Positions 1-4,982 of a stretch of DNA of 5,114 nt are shown here, piece by piece. The notes beneath the pieces are model-generated. The model saw only the letters and a program-made list of their open reading frames with translations. It was not told the origin of the DNA and did not search any database. How positions within the stretch are numbered: the first letter of the stretch is position 1; every line of letters starts with the position of its first letter. The position numbers and the translations under genes are program-made. The stretch comes from Microcaldota archaeon (lineage in GTDB: Archaea > Micrarchaeota > Micrarchaeia > Micrarchaeales > CABMGC01), in contig JAJYXH010000054.1 in assembly GCA_021791075.1 (NCBI GenBank), forward strand, positions 1 through 5,114, read 5' to 3'.

Positions 1-312
1 CATGGCGAGTATTATCGAGAGCGACTGCGGCACGCGGAGCTGGTTTCCGACCACAAAGAGGATCGTGCTTACAGCAAGCGCTATCGCTATGAGGTTGACA
101 GAGTTCGAGGGCATCAGGTATGCGAAGCCGTGGGCTAGCAGCCCTCCCTGCGCAAGCAGCCCGGCTATGTAACCCAAGACAGTTATCGCTATCCCTGCAT
201 TTCTCCTCACCACCCTGCTCGATATTATCGTGCCTGAGGAGATCGGAAGGTTGTTACCAGCAATCAGCATGGCAAGGATGAACGAGAGTACGCTTATGGC
301 AAGGTTGATCAA
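1..312 (-). CDS. PiT-family inorganic phosphate transporter, N-terminal part (runs off left edge)
   Basis: Expected role: membrane permease for inorganic phosphate, driven by an ion gradient. Reading leftwards from a TTG at 312 gives 104 codons with no stop. Three hydrophobic stretches are visible (about residues 2-18, 40-60 and 71-88). Residues 18-40 (AGNNLPISSGTIISSR, followed by a basic patch) resemble the PiT signature around GANDxxNxxGTxVGSR. The usual Asp after Asn is not seen; the stretch reads Gly-Asn-Asn-Leu, so this is a divergent version. TTG was chosen because a TGA lies directly before it in frame and the next start, an ATG at codon 15, would remove most of the first helix. GGTGG a few bases upstream could serve as a ribosome site. 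The gene follows the PhoU-like stop by 8 bp, the common PhoU/PiT pairing. The C-terminal half is outside the window. Confidence 0.85.
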   Translation of the reverse strand, partial: MINLAISVLSFILAMLIAGNNLPISSGTIISSRVVRRNAGIAITVLGYIAGLLAQGGLLAHGFAYLMPSNSVNLIAIALAVSTILFVVGNQLRVPQSLSIILAM

Positions 313-320
313 TCAGCCAC

Positions 321-953
321 CTAAGACACAACCGAGAACATTATGTTCATTATCATGTCGGCAGCATCCTCGCAGCTGTCGAGAATGTCGTCCGAGAGGT
401 ACGCCAGGTTCTGTATGTGATAAAAGGGCTTGAAGTCCAGCTTTGCAGCATAAGCGTAATTGAGCATATCCTCCTTTATCTCGTCTCCCTGCTTCTCTAT
501 ATCCTCTACCTCCTTCCTCAGGTTCCTTATGCGGTCGAGGCTCTCCTCGGTGTGCATGCCGTAGATCGCAGAGAGCGCCTCCGAGACCAGCCTGTTGCTC
601 TCCAGCAGCCTCGACTCAAGGTACCTCCTTGCCTTCTCGTCGCTTATCCTGTAGCGCGCGGTAGACCTTCCAAGCACGAAGATGATGTCCACGATCTTGT
701 ACTCCAGCTTGAGCAGCTCGAGCATGTCTGAGATCAGGTTGGGCGATATGGTCCCTGAGGTTATGGAGTTGGAGAGCCTGACAACCTCCTCGTAAGACCT
801 CTTCTTCAACTCGTGCATCTTCGTGAAGTCCTTGGATCCGCGTATCACCGCATCAAGCAGCTCGACCGCGCGCTGGGCATGGCTTATGATCTTCCTCATG
901 CTCAAGAATAGCTCCCTCTCCCCTATCCCGTCGAGATTCGAGAAGAGCTTCAT
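321..953 (-). CDS. PhoU-like protein (DUF47 / PhoU_div family)
   Basis: Likely a cytoplasmic helical regulator of the adjacent phosphate permease. The 210-residue protein has the usual length for the DUF47 family and reads as an all-helical bundle without signal or membrane segment. The C-terminal half shows PhoU-type acidic metal-binding motifs: E153-KQG-D157 and the DDILDSCED cluster at 188-196, preceded by the family-like stretch LDFKPFYHIQNLAYLSDD at 172-189. The ATG start overlaps the nuclease stop as ATGA, so translation is probably coupled and no separate promoter is expected. The PiT gene starts 8 bp downstream. Family knowledge: DUF47 proteins usually sit next to PiT genes and are thought to control transport. 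A direct role for this copy is inference. The assignment is firm at family level. Confidence 0.9.
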   Translation of the reverse strand: MKLFSNLDGIGERELFLSMRKIISHAQRAVELLDAVIRGSKDFTKMHELKKRSYEEVVRLSNSITSGTISPNLISDMLELLKLEYKIVDIIFVLGRSTARYRISDEKARRYLESRLLESNRLVSEALSAIYGMHTEESLDRIRNLRKEVEDIEKQGDEIKEDMLNYAYAAKLDFKPFYHIQNLAYLSDDILDSCEDAADMIMNIMFSVVS

Positions 954-1639
954 CTTGAATCTCCCTCGAACTCGGCATTGACGATGTTGTATATCCTCTC
1001 AGCCTTCTTCTTGCCTATCTTCTCCACGGTGGTGAGCTCATTGACGTCTGCGGACATGACCCCCTTGATGGTCCTGAAGTGCGTGATAAGCTTCTTTGCA
1101 AGCGTAGTGCCTATCCCGGGTATGGAACTCAGTATGAGTATCTGCCACTGGTAAGTGTCGTACGCCTTCTTGATGCCCGCAAGCCTCGGTTCCCTCTTCT
1201 CCTCTTCCTGTTCATGCTCGGTAAACCTGTAGAGCATGTACGTCGTCTCGGCCGAGTCCGCGGTCCTAATGACCTGCACGTTGTAATCCACGTAGAGCCT
1301 CGTTATCGTGCCTATAATGACATTCTTGTCGAACCTCGCCTCGCTGTCATCGCCTTCGATGAGCAGTATCGGCTTGTCGAACGACTGGTGCAGGCGGTTC
1401 ATCTGCTCGAATAGCCTCGAGTCCATTATCGAGTTCTCGAAGTCGGAGACCGTCTTCCTCTCTATGCAGATCCTGTCAGATATTATGTAGTCGCCAACAG
1501 GCAGCTGGGTGAACGTCAACCCTATTCCGCGCTCCTCAAGCCCGCTTATTATGCCGATGTTCCGCTCCCTGTTGTCTACGATCATCTTTAGGTTGCGCAT
1601 GATAGGTATCTGGAGCGCAACAGTATTAAAATCTGCCAC
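950..1639 (-). CDS. ERCC4/XPF-type structure-specific endonuclease without helicase domain
   Basis: Probable DNA-repair nuclease that cuts branched DNA such as flaps or stalled forks, as known for archaeal XPF and the nuclease half of Hef. The 229 residues contain an ERCC4 nuclease domain (about 18-140) with VDNRE at 21-25, catalytic motif G49-D50 ... E60-R61-K62-xxx-D66, and DSRLFEQ at 73-79. A charged linker follows (EHEQEEEKRE, 141-150). The tail is a tandem helix-hairpin-helix: SIPGIG at 172-177 and VEKIGKKKAERI at 205-216. There is no helicase domain, so it matches the short crenarchaeal-type layout. The GTG start places a TATA-like box 27 bp upstream, fitting a leaderless message. ATGs at codons 14 and 19 are alternatives, since the domain starts near residue 18. 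It is the first gene of the operon with the phosphate genes, an odd partnership. Confidence 0.92.
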   Translation of the reverse strand: MADFNTVALQIPIMRNLKMIVDNRERNIGIISGLEERGIGLTFTQLPVGDYIISDRICIERKTVSDFENSIMDSRLFEQMNRLHQSFDKPILLIEGDDSEARFDKNVIIGTITRLYVDYNVQVIRTADSAETTYMLYRFTEHEQEEEKREPRLAGIKKAYDTYQWQILILSSIPGIGTTLAKKLITHFRTIKGVMSADVNELTTVEKIGKKKAERIYNIVNAEFEGDSR

Positions 1640-1661
1640 CTACTTTCCCAGTCCAGAGCCG

Positions 1662-1670
1662 TAATAATAT
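1662..1670 (-). promoter_or_regulatory. TATA-like box of the nuclease/phosphate operon
   Basis: On the minus strand this reads ATATTATTA and is centred 27 bp before the GTG at 1639, the standard archaeal TATA-to-start-site distance. It supports a leaderless transcript starting at or near that GTG. No strong purine-rich BRE is seen upstream. A second A/T box (TTGTATAATAG, 1720-1730 read on the minus strand) could give a longer leader. Confidence 0.5.
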
Positions 1671-1729
1671 GCTGCCGATTCACCGTTTACAGAATAAGTC
1701 TTACAAAAGCTTATACGGTCTATTATACA

Positions 1730-1856
1730 AGTCTCGGACTGCGGTGCGAAACGTAAACGGCAACACAAAGTCCGCAACAGGTTCGTTGCCGGGATGGTGC
1801 GATGAGCGCCGGGAGATACCCCTGCGGCATGTGGCCATGGTTGCCGGCAGTGGGGG
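1730..1856. other. Cluster of GC-rich hairpins between divergent promoters (possible structured RNA)
   Basis: Four possible stem-loops follow one another. AGTC/GACT lies at 1730-1740. CGGCAAC (1758-1764) pairs perfectly with GTTGCCG (1785-1791). GGTGC (1796-1800) pairs with GCGCC (1806-1810) around a GATGA loop, with one G-T wobble. The largest, at 1819-1855, has arms CCCC-TGC-GGCA and TGCC-GCA-GGGG with small bulges and a 12-base loop. The segment is GC-rich between A/T-rich flanks and lies outside both mRNAs if these start at the boxes at 1662-1670 and 1887-1900. A TATTATA at 1721-1727 could drive plus-strand transcription from about 1750. I do not recognise it as tRNA, 5S, SRP or RNase P RNA, and the strand is unknown. 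Confidence 0.3.
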
Positions 1857-1886
1857 ATAACCGGAACTCTACGCAAAAAAAAAACG

Positions 1887-1900
1887 TTATAAATATAAAT
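1887..1900 (+). promoter_or_regulatory. TATA box of the surface-protein gene
   Basis: TTATAAATATAAAT, preceded by a run of A residues (1875-1884) that may act as the purine-rich BRE. The two overlapping TATA cores are centred about 25 and 27 bp before the in-frame ATGs at 1916 and 1922. This fits a leaderless transcript beginning at one of them. Confidence 0.65.
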
Positions 1901-1915
1901 CCATAATGTGGAAGC

Positions 1916-3244
1916 ATGAACATGCGGAAGCCACGTCGCGCGGCGAAGGAGATTTCCCGGAGAGAGAATAAACTTTTTGGGAAAAAGTCTGATCAAGCGA
2001 AGCTTTCAGGAAGAGCTTCAGCAAAACCGGAGTCGGCGATGAAGCACCAGAAACCTTTAGGAAAGGTCTCATCGAAAGCGCAGTCCGCAATGGAGTACCT
2101 GATGACCTACGGATGGGCCATACTCGTCATCGCGGTTGTCCTTGGCGTGATGTACTATCTCGGGGTGTTCACTCCGCACGGTATAGGCGGCGCGTGCGTC
2201 CCGCAGCCGGGATACCTCTGCCAGAGCCCGATTCTCAACTCCTCGGGATACCTCAGTCTCTATTTCGGGCAGACCGGGGCGGACCAGATCATCATATCGG
2301 CGGTCGCGTGCACAAACAACGAGTCGCAGCCGCAGTCGCTGCAGCCTCTCAGCCCGCAGCTCTATGCGCAGAGAGGACAGAGCGACCAGATAATAGTAAA
2401 GTGCAACGGCGCGTCAGGGCCGCTTGGCCAGCAGTTCAACGGGTATCTATGGATACAGTACAGCGTGGGGCAGCAGGCGAATCTTGTGGGGTCGTTCGCA
2501 ACGATCTCCGTGCAGATCTCAAAGCTGAACGAGTCGGTGAACCAGATACCGTCAGGCTCGTCGACCACCGCGGCTTCGTCATCCACGTCGACGGTAGGAT
2601 CGACAACATCGTCGACGACGGCACCAACAACTTCGTCAACTACTTCAAGCACGACAGTGGCAACCTCATCCACAACCTCATCAACCACCTTGAGCACGAC
2701 CTCGTCCACGACTTCATCCACTACCTCTTCGACCTCAACCACGTCAAGCACTACAACGATATCCCCGTTGTATGTCGCCACAGTAAACGTAGGAAGTCAA
2801 CCAAAATACGCAGTCTACAACCCAAGCAACGGCTACGTCTACGTGATGAATGCTGGCTCCGACACCGTCTCCGTAATCAGCGGCACCTCCGTGGTCGCCA
2901 CCGTCACCGTGGGAAGCGGTCCATACTCTGCAACCTACAACCCAAGCAACGGCTACGTCTACGTGATGAACCTCGGCTCCGACACCGTCTCCGTGATCAG
3001 CGGCACCTCTGTGGTAGCCACCGTCACCGTGGGAAGCAGTCCATTCTTCGCAACCTACAACCCAAGCAACAACGACGTCTACGTGATGAATTACAACTCC
3101 GGCACCGTCTCCGTGATCAGCGGCACCTCTGTGGTAGCCACCGTCACCGTGGGAACCCTGCCAGTCTCCGCAGCCTACAACCCAAGCAACAGCTACGTCT
3201 ACGTGATGAATTACAACTCCGACACCGTCTCCGTGCTGCGGTGA
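1916..3244 (+). CDS. Class III signal-peptide (pilin-like) surface protein with Ser/Thr stalk and YVTN-like beta-propeller repeats
   Basis: Probable secreted, membrane-anchored or pilus-assembled surface protein. The parts in order are: a very basic N-terminal extension (1-53); the class III processing site K54-A55-Q56-S57-A58-M59-E60-Y61, where EppA-type peptidases are known to cut before the Gln; a hydrophobic helix (62-85); an extracellular domain (86-212) with Cys at 94, 102, 132 and 163; a Ser/Thr stalk (213-282), probably glycosylated; and four YVTN-type blades of 40 residues starting at 287, 327, 367 and 407. The last blade stops after 36 residues. Propellers of this family usually have about seven blades, so this one is incomplete or must pair between chains. 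The start at 1916 fits the TATA box. ATG at 2039 (codon 42), with GGAG 8 bases upstream, would give a more normal 14-residue leader. The ligand is unknown; adhesion is inference. Confidence 0.85.
   Translation: MNMRKPRRAAKEISRRENKLFGKKSDQAKLSGRASAKPESAMKHQKPLGKVSSKAQSAMEYLMTYGWAILVIAVVLGVMYYLGVFTPHGIGGACVPQPGYLCQSPILNSSGYLSLYFGQTGADQIIISAVACTNNESQPQSLQPLSPQLYAQRGQSDQIIVKCNGASGPLGQQFNGYLWIQYSVGQQANLVGSFATISVQISKLNESVNQIPSGSSTTAASSSTSTVGSTTSSTTAPTTSSTTSSTTVATSSTTSSTTLSTTSSTTSSTTSSTSTTSSTTTISPLYVATVNVGSQPKYAVYNPSNGYVYVMNAGSDTVSVISGTSVVATVTVGSGPYSATYNPSNGYVYVMNLGSDTVSVISGTSVVATVTVGSSPFFATYNPSNNDVYVMNYNSGTVSVISGTSVVATVTVGTLPVSAAYNPSNSYVYVMNYNSDTVSVLR
2018..2098 (+). repeat. Degenerate tandem duplication of the class III signal motif
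   Basis: Bases 2018-2047 (residues SAKPESAMKH, 35-44) and 2069-2098 (residues SSKAQSAMEY, 52-61) match at 22 of 30 bases and lie 51 bp (17 codons) apart in the same frame. The second copy is the functional-looking processing site. The first has lost the Gln and the Glu-Tyr. Confidence 0.5.
2552..2758 (+). repeat. Low-complexity Ser/Thr stalk
   Basis: About 70 codons, almost all Ser or Thr and written largely with TCN, AGC and ACN, forming patterns such as TTSSTTSS. In the protein it separates the membrane-proximal domain from the propeller. Such linkers are commonly O-glycosylated and extended. The DNA repeats invite slippage and length variation. Confidence 0.85.
2774..3244 (+). repeat. Four tandem 120-bp propeller-blade repeats (last one incomplete)
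   Basis: Units start at 2774, 2894, 3014 and 3134 with an exact 120-bp period. Shared blocks include CTACAACCCAAGCAAC, GACACCGTCTCCGT and CAGCGGCACCTC. Each unit encodes VATVTVGS, then about five variable residues, YNPSN, VYVMN, and DTVSVISGTSV. Units 2-4 are nearly identical outside short variable patches, so the duplication is recent or kept uniform by recombination. Unit 4 stops at codon 36. Confidence 0.93.
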
Positions 3245-3255
3245 TACTGCAGCAC
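3233..3255 (+). other. 10-bp hairpin enclosing the stop codon of the surface-protein gene
   Basis: GTGCTGCGGT (3233-3242) pairs with ACTGCAGCAC (3246-3255) around the loop GAT, with a single G-T wobble. The TGA stop (3242-3244) lies at the top. It replaces the bases expected from the blade repeat. No U-run follows, so a classical terminator is not supported; a processing or stability hairpin or a rearrangement scar remains possible. Confidence 0.6.
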
Positions 3256-3439
3256 TTCCATGCACCTTGGCTGCCAGTGTAACTAGTGCGCCATCTCATG
3301 TGTCGTTGCCGCAACAATTTACAAATACCAAAGCATCCCGTATGCCCCTGCCTCTGCTACAGCTCCACATCTACTGGGTATTGGCCAAGCCATCGGCGCT
3401 GCAAAGGCAAAGAAAACAGAAAGGCAGAGTCATGTTTGA
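3245..3439 (+). pseudogene. Possible decayed tail of the surface-protein gene
   Basis: After the TGA at 3242-3244 the same frame meets TAG at 3284-3286. It is then open for 50 codons (3287-3436) to TGA at 3437-3439. That stretch begins CAISCVVAATIYKYQ and ends with a basic tail (AAKAKKTERQSHV). The VVAATI start loosely recalls the blade start VVATVTV, and bases 3241-3262 align with the repeat's GTGATCAGCGGCACC region if small indels are allowed. There is no start codon with a promoter of its own. The homology is weak; this may simply be chance open sequence in an otherwise gene-free stretch. Confidence 0.25.
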
Positions 3440-3447
3440 TAAACAGT

Positions 3448-3486
3448 TCGCCCGATGCACAAGATGCGCTACAGGCGCATCTCTGA
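3448..3486. repeat. Stem-loop repeat, copy A
   Basis: Matches copy B (4905-4943) at 35 of 39 positions. Outer arms CGCC (3449-3452) and GGCG (3474-3477) and inner arms GCAC (3457-3460) and GCGC (3466-3469) flank an AAGAT loop, with a symmetric 4x4 internal loop. The inner stem has an A-C mismatch on this strand but a G-U pair on the other. An A/T-rich TTTTTATAAT follows at 3494-3502. Confidence 0.7.
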
Positions 3487-3498
3487 TAGTGCATTTTT

Positions 3499-3556
3499 AT
3501 AATGTCTTCCAGAAAGGCAATATTTAAATGTTTATGTCTTCTATATAAGACATTAT
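3499..3556 (+). promoter_or_regulatory. Operator-like repeats around the ATPase promoter
   Basis: ATAATGTCTT (3499-3508) recurs exactly inverted as AAGACATTAT (3547-3556), which overlaps the ATG. A third half-site, ATGTCTT (3534-3540), forms a close palindrome with the last one across a 6-base CTATAT spacer. The two direct half-sites are 32 bp apart, about three helical turns. The sites lie on both sides of the TATA box at 3521-3530, so a bound dimer could block initiation. Repression, perhaps autoregulation, is inference. Confidence 0.5.
3521..3530 (+). promoter_or_regulatory. TATA box of the ATPase gene
   Basis: TATTTAAATG, preceded by the purine-rich AGAAAGGCAA (3511-3520) as a likely BRE. 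Its centre is about 29 bp before the ATG at 3555, so the transcript would have no leader or only a few bases. TATATAAG at 3542-3549 is too close to the ATG for this role. Confidence 0.55.
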
Positions 3557-4874
3557 GAAAGAGGAGTTCCGTTACGTGATAAGCGAATGGCTTGCTAGGA
3601 AGCTGCCTGAGACCGTAGCGAGAGATGTAAACATAGACCTAAATGCAGACAAGATCATAGCAATAGCAGGGGTAAGGCGTGCCGGCAAGACCTATCTACT
3701 TTTCGACACGATAAAGAAGCTGGCTGGAAGAGATGTGCCTAGGGAAAACATGCTTTACATAAATTTTGATGATGATAGGCTGATGGGCCTGGCGAGTGGT
3801 GACCTTGATGACATACTAAGCGCTTATTACGAACTGGCGCAGCCTAAAAAGGATTCTGGCATTTTCTTGTTCTTGGATGGGATACAGAACGTGAAGAACT
3901 GGGAGCTGTGGGTAAGGAGAACATACGACTCGAAGAAATGCAGGATATTCATAACGGGATCTAGCTCTAAACTCCTAAGCAGAGAGATTGCCACTTCACT
4001 GGTAGGGAGAAATATAACCTATGTATTATACCCTTTCTCTTTCAGAGAGTTTCTCTCAGCAAAAGGCGTAAGGCTGGGGAAAGATATCTTGCATAGCGAT
4101 GACCGTCATAGAGTAAATGCCTTGGCTAAGGAGTATATGACAAATGGCGGGTTTCCAGAGACGACATTTGAAACGGATAATGAGACAAAGAAGAGGACAA
4201 TAAGCTCATATTACGATGCAATATTGTACAGGGATATAATAAGGAGGTATAGGGTTGAGGATGCGAATAGGCTGGAGATGGTCTTCAGATATGCAATTAA
4301 CACGTATAGCAGCGGGTTCAGCACTGTGAAACTCTACAACTACTTCAAGAGCCAGAACCTTGTGATAAGCAGGCAGACCATAAGCAATTTTATCAAGTTC
4401 GGAGAACAGACGTTCCTCTTCTACCAGCTATTTCAATTCTTTAAGGGCTTCAAAAGATCAAATCAGTCCAGGAAGAAGTTATATGTTGTTGACAATGCAA
4501 TAATAACTCTGCTGATATCTAGCCCAGAATACGGAAAATTGCTAGAAAATACAGTTCTGATTGAACTTCTACGCAGGAAGGAAAGAAACCCGTCTATCGA
4601 GCTAAATTACTTAAACAACAAAGAGGGTGAGGTTGATTTTGTAGTTTCAGAAGGCGGATCTATAAAAGAGCTTATACAGGTGACTTACGAGCTTAATCAA
4701 AAGAACATGGAGAGGGAACTTAGACCTCTCTTAAGCGCGATGAAGGAGCTTAAGCCCGAGAGATGTGTGCTAATAACATTCAATGCCATAGGCAGGGAAA
4801 CGGTTGTGGAAAAGGACGTAGAGGCATTGACATTCGTGCAATGGGCACTTGGCGCTTACGATAGGAAGCTATAG
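3555..4874 (+). CDS. AAA ATPase with DUF4143 (PD-(D/E)xK-like) C-terminal domain
   Basis: Member of the widespread archaeal/bacterial AAA_14-DUF4143 family, whose cellular role is poorly known. The 439 residues are full length for the family. The parts are: Walker A GVRRAGKT at 39-46; Walker B FLFLDGIQNVKNWE at 104-117; a sensor-1-like ITGSSSKLLS at 133-142; GRNITYVLYPFSFREFL at 151-167; the YYDAILYRDIIRRY stretch at 219-232; and a winged-helix-like part at about 233-290. The DUF4143 nuclease-fold region has LENTVLIELLRRKE (330-343), GEVDFVV (358-364) and QVTYEL (375-380). The usual Walker B DEIQ reads D108-G109-I-Q (codons GAT GGG), so the catalytic Glu is missing and hydrolysis may be impaired. 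A/T-ending codons are more common than in the minus-strand operon, which suggests separate ancestry. The gene lies between two copies of a stem-loop repeat. Confidence 0.92.
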   Translation: MKEEFRYVISEWLARKLPETVARDVNIDLNADKIIAIAGVRRAGKTYLLFDTIKKLAGRDVPRENMLYINFDDDRLMGLASGDLDDILSAYYELAQPKKDSGIFLFLDGIQNVKNWELWVRRTYDSKKCRIFITGSSSKLLSREIATSLVGRNITYVLYPFSFREFLSAKGVRLGKDILHSDDRHRVNALAKEYMTNGGFPETTFETDNETKKRTISSYYDAILYRDIIRRYRVEDANRLEMVFRYAINTYSSGFSTVKLYNYFKSQNLVISRQTISNFIKFGEQTFLFYQLFQFFKGFKRSNQSRKKLYVVDNAIITLLISSPEYGKLLENTVLIELLRRKERNPSIELNYLNNKEGEVDFVVSEGGSIKELIQVTYELNQKNMERELRPLLSAMKELKPERCVLITFNAIGRETVVEKDVEALTFVQWALGAYDRKL

Positions 4875-4904
4875 CTTGTGGAGCGGGGTCGTACCTGAAG
4901 CGCG

Positions 4905-4943
4905 TCGCCCGCTGCACAAGATGTGCCACAGGCGCATCTCCGA
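4905..4943. repeat. Stem-loop repeat, copy B
   Basis: Second copy of the 3448-3486 element, beginning 30 bases after the ATPase stop. Outer arms are CGCC (4906-4909) and GGCG (4931-4934). Inner arms GCAC (4914-4917) and GTGC (4923-4926) pair perfectly around AAGAT. Like copy A, it lies just upstream of an A/T-rich promoter-like segment. It could be a 3' end signal of the ATPase mRNA, a regulator site or a small dispersed repeat. Confidence 0.7.
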
Positions 4944-4952
4944 CAAGGAGGA

Positions 4953-4960
4953 TTTAAATA
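4953..4960 (+). promoter_or_regulatory. TATA box of the reductase-like gene
   Basis: TTTAAATA, centred 26-27 bp before the ATG at 4983, with the purine-rich AAGGAGGA (4945-4952) directly upstream as a likely BRE. This fits leaderless transcription. The AAGGAGG is too far from the ATG to be its ribosome site. Confidence 0.6.
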
Positions 4961-4982
4961 ATTTGAATAAAGAACCAATAAT

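Noticed and set aside
1669..1860. 63-codon plus-strand frame across the intergenic hairpins
   Set aside because: No promoter at the right distance, no domain, and it runs through strong inverted repeats.
1735..1865. 5S or RNase P RNA in the intergenic hairpins (fragments such as CCATCCCG and AAAGTCCGC)
   Set aside because: Only short chance-level matches; conserved elements do not occur in the right order or spacing.
1906..1971. Short frame from ATG 1906 (begins MWKHEHAEATSRG)
   Set aside because: Its start is only about 15 bp from the TATA centre and it overlaps the well-supported surface-protein start in another frame.
1640..1996. 118-codon minus-strand reading frame ending directly before the nuclease GTG
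   Set aside because: It crosses two opposing promoters, the hairpin cluster and the start of the surface-protein gene, and has no recognisable domain.
2774..3244. CRISPR-like array
   Set aside because: The 120-bp period is entirely coding, repeats are contiguous without spacers, and they encode propeller blades.
2362..3265. Two minus-strand reading frames opposite the stalk and the blades (Val/Asp/Glu-rich, and HHVDVAVAWVVG repeats)
   Set aside because: Their periodicity comes from the 120-bp repeats and the ACN/TCN stalk on the coding strand; no starts or promoters support them.
2113..3282. Long plus-strand reading frame inside the surface-protein gene (389 codons)
   Set aside because: Out-of-frame shadow kept open by the repeated, GC-rich blade and Ser/Thr codons; its Arg/His-rich product is not protein-like.
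3267..3527. 86-codon frame between the surface-protein and ATPase genes
   Set aside because: No supported start, no domain, and it extends through repeat copy A and into the ATPase promoter.
4905..4943. tRNA-like reading of the stem-loop repeat on the minus strand (translation resembling the VAxLVxRA seen in tRNA genes)
   Set aside because: The D-like loop lacks GG, the distance to a possible T-arm (GGTACGACCCC) is too short, and no anticodon arm or acceptor pairing can be built.
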